Origin: Hemerocallis citrina
Taxonomy: Eukaryota; Streptophyta; Magnoliopsida; Asparagales; Asphodelaceae
Length of the DNA: 64,000 nt
NCBI GenBank assembly: GCA_017893485.1
Contig: CM030364.1
Location: forward strand, 40,093,825 to 40,157,824
Direction: 5' to 3'
A program made the position numbers and the translations under genes. The notes under the pieces are model-generated. The model was not told the origin of the DNA. It made no database searches and worked only from the letters and a program-made list of their open reading frames with translations. Positions 44,241 through 55,213 of this stretch are shown in pieces (the first letter of the stretch is position 1; the number at the start of each line of letters is the position of its first letter).

Positions 44241-45610
44241 ACTGAGTTCTTCAGTCTTTGAGGAGTAGTTTTGTTGTTTAAATGGCGTACGGGATTTTAT
44301 CGGTGTTCTTAAGAGAGTTCGGATCTTGATCGAGGTGTAACGGTGTTATTCTGGGCTTGTAAAATGCCCAAAAATATCCTCAGAATTTTCTGAATTTTTT
44401 GTGATTTTTTTAGATTTTTCTGAATTTTTCCTCACTTTTTGAATTTTTTATTCATTTTCCGAATTAAATAATTAATTATCGAAAATTTTAATTAATTATT
44501 CTAATTTAATAATTATTATTTTCAGAATTTTAAAATAATTTTCCGAATTAATAATTATTTTTAGAATTTTTAATTAATTTTTCGATTTTTAATTAATCTT
44601 TCGGATTTTTTAAAATGATTAATTCAAATAAATCAATAAATTAATTAATTAAATATTACCTGGACACGTGGCACTTTTCTGGACGTCGATCATGATCAGA
44701 TGGCGCGTATCACAAAGCGGATCATTTTTTGGACACGTGGTGCTTTTTTGGACGTCGATCGTGTCGTGACGCGAATTTTGGGATGATCTGACGGCTCATG
44801 TGGCTCGGCAGTATTTTTTCTCCAATTACGAGCTCGGTGCCCCGGTAGCTTGGCACCGACGCCGACGCACCAGGTGAAGCCACGTGGCACGGTCAATGCT
44901 GGCGTTGACCGCCACGTGGCAGGTTTGTTTTTTTTTCCCGCTCTGTCCTTCTTCTCCTCTCCTCTTCGTCTTCGACTCTCATCCCCTTCCTTCGGCGCCA
45001 CCTCAACAGCGAGAGAAGCTCACTTCGGAGAGGAGCTCAATGGATGGAGAGCGGAGTTCTTCTGCACCGGTAGAGCTCGGAGAGTGCTCGTGACTGCGGA
45101 GGTGGAACTCGTCGAGCGGCTTCGACGAGATGGCGAAGAGCTTGGAGCTCGGTGGAAGACGATCTCGACGCTCGTGGGAACTCGTCGGAGCCATGTCAAT
45201 GGGTTCGACCTCGGCGTGGGCTCTTCGGTTGGCTCATTGAGAGAGGAGCTCGGCGTGGGTGAAAGGAGATGGCGGGGAGCTGGCTCGAGCTCGGCATGGG
45301 TGAAAGGAGATGGCGGGGAGCTGGCTCAAGCGAGGGTGGAGCTCGACCATGGAGAGGAGGTTGGCCCAAGCTCGGCATCGGCGAAGGTGGAGCTCGACCA
45401 TGGAAAGGAGGTTGGCCCAAGCTTGGCAACTTCGTGAGCCCTACAGTGGGTTCGGAGCTCTGTTACTTGAGCTCGTCGAGGAGTAAAGGGGAGCTCTGGA
45501 GCTCGGCCATGGGGTTGGTCGAGAGTGAGATCGATGCAAGAGAGCTCGACGAGGAGGAAGCAGAGCTCGGAGGTTGAAGATGAGTTCGGAGATAATGGAG
45601 CTCAACGAGG
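44241..45610 (-). other. Internal region of the Tat-type element, left of the nested insertion
   Basis: The first part (44,330-44,660) is AT-rich. The rest is GC-rich with many GAGCTCG words and local repeats near 45,260-45,420. Open frames on both strands come from this repetitive composition. It has no pol domain. Confidence 0.6.
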
Positions 45611-45615
45611 GAGAC

Positions 45616-47272
45616 TGTTGTTGGTTTCTAGTTCCCTAAATAAATAGACTAACTAGACACAAATTATAAAAACCTCGCAAGTGCACGAATCGTTTGACAA
45701 AGCGTAGCAATAGCAAGGGTCGATCCCACAGAGATTGTAGACTTTAACTTACTAATCAATAAAAAGAATAAAAATCATAAAGAGTTGTTCTAAAGGTCTA
45801 AAAGAAATAAAAAGATTAAAACTGAATGAAGGAGTGTTGAATCACAAATATTTATGAAATAGTTGGGTTTAGATCTCCACCAATGGTTAGTAATGCTAAG
45901 TCAACTCCTGAACTTCTTCTTATTACTCATGTTTGTTCCCTTCAAGGGCATGGTATCTACTCCTTAAAGTATTGTTTCCCTAAGCCAAGAATTAGGCATG
46001 GTATCTACTCTAATTCGTTTCTTTCATTAAGTGTTTAGCATGGTATCTACTAAGTTGCACTTAAAGAAAACATAAGATCAGTGGAAACGAACAAACACTC
46101 AAGGTCCTAGAAATTGGTATCAGATCTAGATCCCTTAAGTTGATTGAACCAGGAACCCCTAAAGATTCCCTTGTTACTAGTTACGGGCACGAGATACGGG
46201 TCGTCTCAATATGCTCATATAACAGATTCAGATAGATAGTAATGCAAACTTGATATTCTCTAGCTCTGTTTGTCAGTCGACTGGCTCTCACCTCAGTCGA
46301 CTGCTCTCAGACTTTTGAGAACAAGTTTGATTACCGTCAATCTATACCAATACAAACGGATTCAATCAATAAGTAAATAGAAGAATTTTAGAAGAACATA
46401 ACACTACATAACTACGGCTTCAATCTACCCAACTATAGAATTTAGTTCCACATAATAATACTTTTATTAATCAACAAGTTCAAATACATGATCAACATAA
46501 AAGAATAAAAGGAGAAGAAATAAACTAATGAAGTCCGGCAATGAGGTCGACTGGCTGTCACACAGTCGACTGCCTTCGAATACTGGATCTCCTATCTCCT
46601 TCCTTGATGTCGATAGAATAATGCCCCTGTTGATGACTTGAACGCTCAAAAACTCTTGTGATTCAATCGTTTTGGAACCTGGAAGAGTGCCAACCGAGAG
46701 AGAGCGCCCTGTTGATGCTTCTTTTCTGATATTTATAGAACACGGCTGAGAATTAGGGTTTTGCACTTTTTCAAGAAACTCCTTCTTTGTTTGATTTGAT
46801 GATTTATTTCTTTCTCTTTTCTTCTTTCCTTCCTTATCTGTTAACCACGTGCTCTTGGAAATCCCCAGTCTCTAGATTTGATTTGCATAAATCTGGATTC
46901 AGATAGATTTGAAATTAGATTTGGATGAATCTTTGAATATCTTATCTGTTTACTCCGCCGCCTATCAGTCGACTGCCTCTGGATGTAAGTCGGCTGTGTC
47001 AAGGCTTTAGTATTTTCATGATTCATCAGCCCAGTCGACTGTTGTGTAAACTTGATTCCCTCTGTCCAGTCGCCTGTAAGCATGATCAGTCGACTGATCT
47101 CTTCAGTTTCCTGTGTTTCATCCTTACAATCCTGAATTTGTTTCGTTTTGCTGTTATAGACTGTTTCCTATGGAAAAGAAAAAATAAGAGTTAAATACCA
47201 CATATAGAGCTTTTAAATGTGCATTTATAATAAGATTATTGCTTCTAAATGTGAATAATATTGTGTTCATCA
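45616..47272 (-). repeat. 3' LTR of the Athila-type element
   Basis: Starts TGTTGTTGGTTTCTAG and ends GTGTTCATCA. It has exact CAGTCGACTG at 46,274, 46,294, 46,563, 46,966, 47,032 and 47,087, and near matches at 46,544, 46,987 and 47,067. Confidence 0.96.
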
Positions 47273-47290
47273 AATACCCCCAAACTTAGA
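47273..47290 (-). promoter_or_regulatory. Polypurine tract of the Athila-type element
   Basis: On the minus strand AAGTTTGGGGGTATT precedes the LTR start TGATGAACAC. Confidence 0.85.
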
Positions 47291-47757
47291 TTTTTTGCTT
47301 GTCCTCAAGCAAACTAGAATTACGAACAAGGGTATGATAATAATACAGCCTTAATCACCACGAGTTCTTACTATGTGGATACCAACATAGAAAAGTATAA
47401 ACAATTTCAGATAAAGTAAAATTAATCATACCCACTTTCTCTAGTGCAATTGTTTCGTCACAACTCCAAACTCAACTATACTTGTCATGCAATTAATTAT
47501 AGTTATAGTATGTAATTACTCAATCTGTGATTATCCCCTTTTCTCTACTACAAACCGAGTAGCAAACTAGAGTTTTTTTTTTTTTTAGTCGCTTCTCTAA
47601 AAGTTGTCACTTGCCTTTTTACTCAGCGAGCCACAAACTCTAAAGTGCTTTGCATACTCATATTTCAAGTTGCCGTTTGACGTAAAGGTAAACATTGGTG
47701 ATGAATACCCCTAGTTACTAAGCACTCAAAACATTGGAGTAGATTGACTTTATTCAA

Positions 47758-47831
<74 letters not shown>

Positions 47832-48339
47832 TTATTTAATTTTTATTTTTTTTTATCACTCTATTTACTTAAACTCAATTTAGGACTAGATCTAAAGGGA
47901 ATAATAACCAGAAAAAGCATCACATTTGTTTATTATGTATAATTGCATGACTCATATAATTTTGTATGGAAGTTATGAAACTCAACAATCCTAAAGTAAA
48001 TAGGTATCCTTCTTCTTACTTTATAAGAAATTGTTTATCCTAAAAAAAATTCAAAAGATGATAAATATAACTAACCCCAATACCCCCAAACTTAGATGGA
48101 ACATTGTCCTCAATGTTTGAAAGAAAATTTAAAAATAGGCATATGTCACATCTAGTAAGGAGAATCTAAAAATAAAAATAACTCAAAGAAAAATAATAAT
48201 GAATAACTGAAAGAAAATAAAGGGAAAGTGTAAATACTCCCCTGAAAAATTGGGTTGCCTCCCAATAAGCGCTGTGTTTCTTGTCTTCAGCTAGACTCGA
48301 TGAGTTTATGCAATGTATTGAATGGTTCGCGGCTCAAAA
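47291..48339 (-). other. Non-coding region between pol remnant and 3' LTR of the Athila-type element
   Basis: AT-rich with a (TA)n tract of about 70 bp at 47,757-47,826. A second plus-strand CCCCCAAACTTAGA at about 48,084 repeats the purine-tract sequence near 47,277. No gene is seen. Confidence 0.7.
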
Positions 48340-48470
48340 CTCATCTTACTATAAGGTTTCCCCCTCTGCCCATTCACCTTGAATGTTTGATTATTCGCCA
48401 ATGCTCCATGTGGGGGAAACCTGTGCAACAATTCATGGACCGTACCATCTTGACATAAGCCTGTCTGCAA
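48340..48470 (-). pseudogene. pol: Integrase C-terminal remnant joined to the RT start
   Basis: The gag frame runs into NHKGALRWTLAD, which is the beginning of Athila RT, then abruptly into SRWYGP and (one frame over) FPPHGALANN and FKVNGQR, which are the integrase end. A single internal deletion near 48,465 explains this. It removes roughly 3 kb of usual pol. Confidence 0.75.
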
Positions 48471-50208
48471 GGGTCCACCTTAGTGCACCTTTGTGATTTT
48501 GCAAGACTCCCTGCAGCCTTGCTTCTTCAGGCATCCTGAAATTTCTAGCAACTGTCACAGGTAATGTCTGTTCTCCCCCCAAAGATCCATACTGCTGGTG
48601 TTCATGTAGTGGCTTCAGCTCCACGTCTAGAATTCTGGTAGCAGTCGGGACAGTCGACTTATCCCTTCCAGCAGTCGACTGATCTGCGGGAACAAAAGCG
48701 TTATCAGTCATAATATTTTCACATGCAGGTGCGAGTTTACCTAAATATAGCTTTGGAGTTTCAAAGTGTTGTACTGTCTCTGCAATCCTGCCGTCATCGT
48801 ATTCCTGTTCAACAGGAAATAATGTTAGAGGGAGTGTAGTTGTTTCTTGTGATGGATCAACACCATGTTCCTGAAATGTTTGGTCGCAAAGTTCCTGAAC
48901 CACATCAACATTATAACATTCATGATCATTGTGTGGAAATTGTGGTGCATCAAACATTTTAAACTCAATCTCTTCCTCTAGTGTTGTCCTTAATTGGAGC
49001 TGTTCTTGTCCTCTAGGGTTGGGTATGGTTTGTGATGGGAATTCTCCTACCTTTCTTTCACTTAACTCCGTAGCAATTTGACCAATTTGAAATTCCAATT
49101 TTTGAATGGCCTGTCCTTGTTGATCGCTTGTTTGTTGTTGCTGTTGGAGTAGTTGAAGAATGGTGGTTTCGAAATCCAACTTATTTTGTTCTTGTTCTGG
49201 CCTATCATACCCATTCCCACCCTGGAATTGCTGCGTATGCCCTGGTGTGAATTGATTGTCTTGCTGATTTTGCCACCCTGGGTTATACGTGTTTGAAAAA
49301 AAATTGTTCTGGGGCGGGTACATTCCCTGTTCTTCGTAGTTTGTGTGCTCCTGATCTGCGAAAGAAAACATGGGACATGAATTAGTTGTATGATTAGAAT
49401 GAAAACAATTTGCACAAATTTCTTTTGGTTGGTTTTTTACGCCACCCAACGTTGAATTTACAAGCATATCAATCTTTTTGTTCATGGTTTCCATTTCTAA
49501 TTGCATGTTATTATTATGAGAAATTTCGTATACTCCCTGTTTTTTCGAAAGACCCCTCCTAGTTGAGAATTGTTGTGAGTTCTCGCTGAGTTCTTCAAAT
49601 AACTCTATGGCCTCCTCAGCACTCTTCCTCATCAACATTCCATTGCAACCTGCATCTACAATTGCTTTGTTAGCGTCATTTAAACCCTCATAAAATGATT
49701 GTACCTGGTCATCCTTAGGTATGTTATACGTAGGACACTTGAAAAGCTTGTTTTTGAAGTCCTTCCACGCCTCGAAAAACAAATCGCCATCTTTTTGTTG
49801 GAAAAGTAGAATCTCCCTTTTTAGTTGTCTGGTTTTCTGGGCTGGAAAGAACTCCTTCAAGAATTTTGTTGCCAATTGCTCCCATGATTGAATTAATCCT
49901 GGTTCCAACGAATTATACCACAACTTAGCATTAAGTTTTAAAGAAAAAGGAAACAAGATTAACCTGATTTGTTCAGGGGTAAGCCCTTGGATGCTTTGTG
50001 TCCTGCAAAGATCAAAGAAGTCTTGTAGATGTAGATGCGGATCTTCGTCTATTCTGCCAAAGAACTGGGGAACCATACTGAGTAATTGAGGTGATAGATG
50101 CATATTCCCTGTGACCTTGGGTTGAAAAGCTATGCAAGACGGTTGCTCAATATTCTTTGGAATGTATTTGTCTTGCATTGGTACTCGATTCAATATTCTT
50201 TCACCCAT
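48471..50208 (-). CDS. gag: Athila-type gag, intact
   Basis: The open frame (ATG at 50,208; stop at 48,433, so 591 codons including the fused end) starts MGERILNRVPMQDKYIP. It has the Retrotrans_gag core LNAKLWYNSLEPGLI, SWEQLATKFLKEFFP and FYEGLNDANKAIVDAGC. A cysteine-histidine knuckle follows (CANCFHSNHTTNSC), then a long Q/N-rich part. After about residue 500 it has LKPLHEHQQYGSLGGEQTLP, which belongs upstream of RT in Athila elements, so protease was deleted or never present. The product would form particles in the cytoplasm. Intact gag plus intact ends suggests movement with enzymes from a relative (inference). Confidence 0.92.
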
Positions 50209-50384
50209 TGTTGCTTTTGGAATTCTTCGCTGTACAGTCGACTGGTCCTTGGAGACAGTCGACTGGTCTGACCCTGTTTGTGCAGAAAGTAACTAAAAGA
50301 AAATGTTAGAAAAGAAAAAGAAGAAATAAAATAAAATAAACAGAAAAATTTTTACTGATTTGTAAGTTAAAATACTAAACAATC

Positions 50385-50406
50385 CCCGGCAACGGTGCCA
50401 AAAACT
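50385..50406 (-). promoter_or_regulatory. Primer binding site of the Athila-type element
   Basis: Minus-strand TGGCACCGTTGCCGGGGAT lies a few bases inside the 5' LTR and fits the 3' end of tRNA-Asp with one difference from the usual Athila site. Confidence 0.8.
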
Positions 50407-52063
50407 TGTTGTTGGTTTCTAGTTCCCTAAATAAATAGACTAACTAGACACAAATTATAAAAACCTCGCAAGTGCACGAATCGTTTGACAAAGCGTAGCA
50501 ATAGCAAGGGTCGATCCCACAGAGATTGTAGACTTTAACTTACTAATCAATAAAAAGAATAAAAATCATAAAGAGTTGTTCTAAAGGTCTAAAAGAAATA
50601 AAAAGATTAAAACTGAATGACGGAGTGTTGAATCACAAATATTTATGAAATAGTTGGGTTTAGATCTCCACCAATGGTTAGTAATGCTAAGTTAACTCCT
50701 GAACTTCTTCTTATTACTCATGTTTGTTCCCTTCAAGGGCATGGTATCTACTCCTTAAAGTACTGTTTCCCTAAGCCAAGAATTAGGCATGGTATCTACT
50801 CTAATTCGTTTCTTTCATTAAGTGTTTAGCATGGTATCTACTAAGTTGCACTTAAAGAAAACATAAGATCAGTGGAAACGAACAAACACTCAAGGTCCTA
50901 GAAATTGGTATCAGATCTAGATCCCTTAAGTTGATTGAACCAGGAACCCCTAAAGATTCCCTTGTTACTAGTTACGGGCACGAGATACGGGTCGTCTCAA
51001 TATGCTCATATAACAGATTCAGATAGATAGTAATGCAAACTTGATATTCTCTAGCTCTGTTTGTCAGTCGACTGGCTCTCACCTCAGTCGACTGCTCTCA
51101 GACTTTTGAGAACAAGTTTGATTACCGTCAATCTATACCAATACAAACGGATTCAATCAATAAGTAAATAGAAGAATTTTAGAAGAACATAACACTACAT
51201 AACTACGGCTTCAATCTACCCAACTATAAAATTTAGTTCCACATAATAATACTTTTATTAATCAACAAGTTCAAATACATGATCAACATAAAAGAATAAA
51301 AGGAGAAGAAATAAACTAATGAAGTCCGGCAATGAGGTCGACTGGCTGTCACACAGTCGACTGCCTTCGAATACTGGATCTCCTATCTCCTTCCTTGATG
51401 CCGATAGAATAATGCCCCTGTTGATGACTTGAACGCTCAGAAACTCTTGTGATTCAATCGTTTTGGAACCTGGAAGAGTGCCAACCGAGAGAGAGAGCCC
51501 TGTTGATGCTTCTTTTCTGATATTTATAGAACACGGCTGAGAATTAGGGTTTTGCACTTTTTCAGGAAACTCCTTCTTTGTTTGATTTGATGATTTATTT
51601 CTTTCTCTTTTCTTCTTTCCTTCCTTATCTGTTAACCACGTGCTCTTGGAAATCCCCAGTCTCTAGATTTGATTTGCATAAATCTGGATTCAGATAGATT
51701 TGAAATTAGATTTGGATGAATCTTTGAATATCTTATCTGTTTACTCCGCCGCCTATCAGTCGATTGCCTCTGGATGTAAGTCGGCTGTGTCAAGGCTTTA
51801 GTATTTTCATGATTCATCAGCCCAGTCGACTGTTGTGTAAACTTGATTCCCTCTGTCCAGTCGCCTGTAAGCATGATCAGTCGACTGATCTCTTCAGTTT
51901 CCTGTGTTTCATCCTTACAATCCTGAATTTGCTTCGTTTTGCTGTTATAGACTGTTTCCTATGGAAAAGAGAAAATAAGAGTTAAATACCACATATAGAG
52001 CTTTTAAATGTGCATTTATAATAAGATTATTGCTTCTAAATGTGAATAATATTGTGTTCATCA
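50407..52063 (-). repeat. 5' LTR of the Athila-type element
   Basis: Equal in length to the other LTR (1,657 bp). Exact CAGTCGACTG at 51,065, 51,085, 51,354, 51,823 and 51,878; the copy at 51,757 has one change (CAGTCGATTG). Confidence 0.96.
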
Positions 52064-52068
52064 GAGAC

Positions 52069-53159
52069 GTCCGAGCTCCGGGGTTCGTCGAGGGAGTGTG
52101 CTTGGCCTGGTGAAGCTCGAGTTCGGCATGGTTGGAGTAAAGCCCGATGGAGCTCATTGATGAGGGGAGCTCGTCGGAGGTGGAGCTTGGCACTTCTTCG
52201 GACGAGGGAGAGGGCTCGTTGAGGGAAACGAGTTCGGCTATGGGTTCGGTGTAAGCAGAGGAGATGGAGCTCGACAGAGTGCTCGAGCTCTGGCGGTGGA
52301 GAGGAGCTCGGCATAGGGAGAACATTGACGAGGCGTCGAGCTCGGAGTCAGTGGAGTTTGGTCGTAGCTTGAGTATCAATGATGATGGAGTGGAGCTCGA
52401 AGGTGGTTGTTGAGCGAGAAGAGCTCGACTGCGGTTGGGTTTGACGAGCAGTGTTGAGGAAGAGGGAGACAGAGGTTGAAGGTGGTCATCTTTTCGTTTT
52501 GGCAGGTTACGTGGAGAAGAGCAAGGGGAGGAGAGAGGAGGTTCGGGTTTTTGGGTAACGGGTCGAAATCCGACCCGTTAACCCCTTAAATTCTCTCTCC
52601 CTTTTTCTTTATGTTTTGCAGAATCTGAGCTGCAGATCGAGTTTGAGCATGAACTTTGAGGCAAAATTTTTCTCTCATTTGAGGTTCGGTAGCTCAGTAG
52701 CTCGAATTGTAGATCCGAGCTACGTGGCTCAAACTGGACGGTCGATCACGATCATGGCGCGAATCACGAGGCAAGACGCTCAGATCACGAGAAAACGTGA
52801 TCTTGTCGTTTTGTGGTCGTGGCAAAATCTTAGCCGTTTGATTGTGATCAAGCGCGAATCATGATGATGAAGTTGTTTTTCCCCAATACGGAGGTCGGTG
52901 CCCCGGTAGCTCGGATACGAAGGCTGAGCTGTGTGGCACGGTCCGGATGGGCACATCGGTAGCTCAGCGCAGCTGTGTTGCGATCCACTTTCCTGGTGCT
53001 ACGGAGGTCTGATCGGGGCGTGCGACCCCTCGTTTCGAAGCTGACTCGAAGAACTACAACTTATCTTTAGGAGTGAGTTGAAGAATCACCCTTTTTTATG
53101 GTCAAAATAGCCCTCCAACATCCTTGTCTTGATGAAGTTGAGGAGTGTTTTGGTCTTGA
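52069..53159 (-). other. Internal region of the Tat-type element, right of the nested insertion
   Basis: GC-rich with GAGCTCG words, a continuation of 44,700-45,610. No conserved domain is seen. The word CGGTGCCCCGGTAGCT occurs near 44,831 and again near 52,890, so part of this region is duplicated. Confidence 0.55.
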
Positions 53160-54330
53160 GAATTTTTGAAAAGGAGCTCCACTCCTAGGAGCGAAGAAGA
53201 TGGGCTAGGAAGATCCTCGTAAGAGCCATGGGAAGATCTATTCTTGGAGGTGAGTGCAAGGAGCAACTCTTGGGGAGAGTTCTAGCTCGGAGCTCATTGA
53301 GAGGAAGGGCACTCGTGTGGCGAGCAGAGTGAAGAACATCACAAGGCTCTAGGAGAGAGCCATTCGGGAGACGAGTTTGAGGAGCAACTCTAGGGAAGAG
53401 TTTTGAGCTCCGAACTCGCTTAGAAGAGGCCCTCTCGGGAGGCGAGTGGGACGAAGGGCTTGGCTCTAGGAAAGAGCCATTTGGGAGACAAGTTTGAGGA
53501 GAAACTCTAGGAGAGAGTTGTGCTCCGAACTCGTTGAGAAGAGGTCCGCTTTGGAGGCGAGCGGAGTGAAAGGCTTTGCTCTAGGAGAGATCCATTTGGG
53601 AGACAAGTTTGAGGAGCAACTCTAGGGGAGAGTTGTGCTCCGAACTTGTTGAGAAGAGGTCCGCTTTGGAGGCGAGCGGAGCGAAGATCTTGGCTTTTGG
53701 GTGACAAGTTTGAGGAGCAACTCTAGGAAAAAGTTGTGCTCTGAACTCGTTGAGAAGAGATCCGCTTTGGATGTGAGCGGAGCGAAGAGCTTGGTTCTAG
53801 GAGAGAGCCATTTGGGAGACGAGTTATAGGAGCAACTCTAGAAGAGAGTTGTGAGCTCCGAACTCGTTGAGAAGAGGTCCGCTTTAGAGGCGAGCGGAGC
53901 GAAGAGCTTGGCTCTAGGAGAGAGCCATTTGGGAGACAAATTTGAGGAGCAACTCTAGGAGAGAGTTGTGAGCTCCGAACTCGTTGAAAAGAGGTCCTCT
54001 TTAGAGGCGAGCGGAGCGAAGAGCTTGGCTCTAGGAGAGAGCCATTTGGGAGACAAGTTTGAGGAGCAACTCTAGGAGAGAGTTGTGAGCTCCGAACTCG
54101 TTGAGAAGATGTCCGCTTTGGAGGTGAGCGGAGCGAAGAGCTTGGCTCTAGGAGAGAGCCATTTGGGAGACGAGTTTGAGGAGCAACTCTAGGAGAGAGT
54201 TGTGAGCTCCGAACTCGTTGAGAAGAGGTCCACTTTTGAGGCGAGCGGAGCGAAGAGCTTGGCTCTAGGAGAGAGCCATTTGGGAGACAAGTTTGAGGAG
54301 CAACTCTAGGGGAGAGTTAAGCTCTGAACT
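53160..54330. repeat. Tandem array of about 117-bp units in the Tat-type element
   Basis: The marker GGAGCAACTCTAGG recurs at about 53,391, 53,498, 53,612, 53,713, 53,829, 53,946, 54,063, 54,180 and 54,297; the last five gaps are about 117 bp. Units share GAGAGCCATTTGGGAGAC, CTCCGAACTCGTTGAGAAG and GGCGAGCGGAGCGAAG. It lies downstream of gag in element orientation, where Tat elements often have such repeats. Confidence 0.95.
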
Positions 54331-54800
54331 TGTTGTTTAAGTGAGAGAATTAACGGTTGTGGGAGCAATTCCGAATGACGAACCACTTCTTACTCGCTTA
54401 TGAGCAAGTAGTCGAAGCGAAGTCGAGCCATGTGTTGGACTCCGAACTCGTCGTTTAAAGGGATTCAACAGTTGTGGGAGCAATTCCGAATGGCGAACCA
54501 CTTCTTACCCGCTTGTAAGCGAGTAGTTGAAGAGGAATCGAGCCAAGTTTTGGACTCCGAACTTGTCGTTTAAAGAGATTCAACAGTTGTGGGAAAAATT
54601 CCGAATGGCGAACCACTTCTTACCCGCATGTAAGTGAGTAGCTGAAGAGAAATCAAACCAAGTTTTGGACTCCGAACTTGTTGTTAGAGGGGGTTAACGA
54701 GTTGTAGGCGCAATTCTGAATGGTGAGCTGCCCCGCCCTTGCTTATTTGCAAGCGGCTAAAGCAACGTCGAACCAAGTGTTGAACTCCAAACTCGTTTTT
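54331..54800. repeat. Second tandem array, about 115-bp units
   Basis: GGGAGCAATTCCGAATG and variants recur at about 54,361, 54,476, 54,591 and 54,706. Units share CGAACCACTTCTTAC and GGACTCCGAACT with small differences. It is adjacent to but different from the 117-bp array. Confidence 0.9.
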
Positions 54801-55213
54801 TGAGCTTAGTAAGTTGTAGGAGCAGCCATGTAGGGAAAGGTGGACTCTGAACTCACCATTTAACGAATCGTAGATGTGACTCGGAGAGGCAGAGATGAAG
54901 CAAGAGCAATAATTCTCAATGAAAAAATGCTAAGTTTTATTGAGATAAACTAAGTGGCCGCTTCAATAGGGCGAGCCATTATTACATTCTTCTTGGCTGT
55001 ATTACAAGCATCGACCTTATTGAAAACCGAGATCCTATTTTTATGATAGGGCGAAGGCCTTTTGGGAGGAGTTTGGTTGTCCCCCCATTGGACCTCCTTG
55101 GATGAGGTGAAGGACGGCCCCAGGTTCGGAATCTTGGAACTCGGCGGACCTTTCTCTCCGCTTGTAGGTTCCTCAGGGTGGAAGTTCGGCCCCATCTTTT
55201 TGGACGAACTTCG

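Larger units (their letters stand above)
45616..52063 (-). mobile_element. Young Athila-type retrotransposon, pol deleted
   Basis: Two 1,657-bp LTRs (45,616-47,272 and 50,407-52,063) are flanked by a perfect 5-bp duplication GAGAC (45,611-45,615 and 52,064-52,068). By eye the LTRs differ at about 11 positions, so insertion is recent. The primer site (minus TGGCACCGTTGCCGGGGAT, near 50,385-50,403) resembles the tRNA-Asp type of Athila. The purine tract TTTGGGGGTATT borders the left LTR. An intact gag is present; protease, RT, RNase H and most of integrase are deleted. Confidence 0.95.

Noticed and set aside
44850..45577. Overlapping long open frames on both strands (up to 195 codons)
   Set aside because: They arise from GAGCTCG-rich, locally repeated DNA of the Tat element; frames on both strands are equally open and no domain is seen.
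46467..51557. Pairs of identical 80-100-codon minus-strand frames in the two Athila LTRs
   Set aside because: They are duplicated only because the LTRs are; no domain or leader is present.
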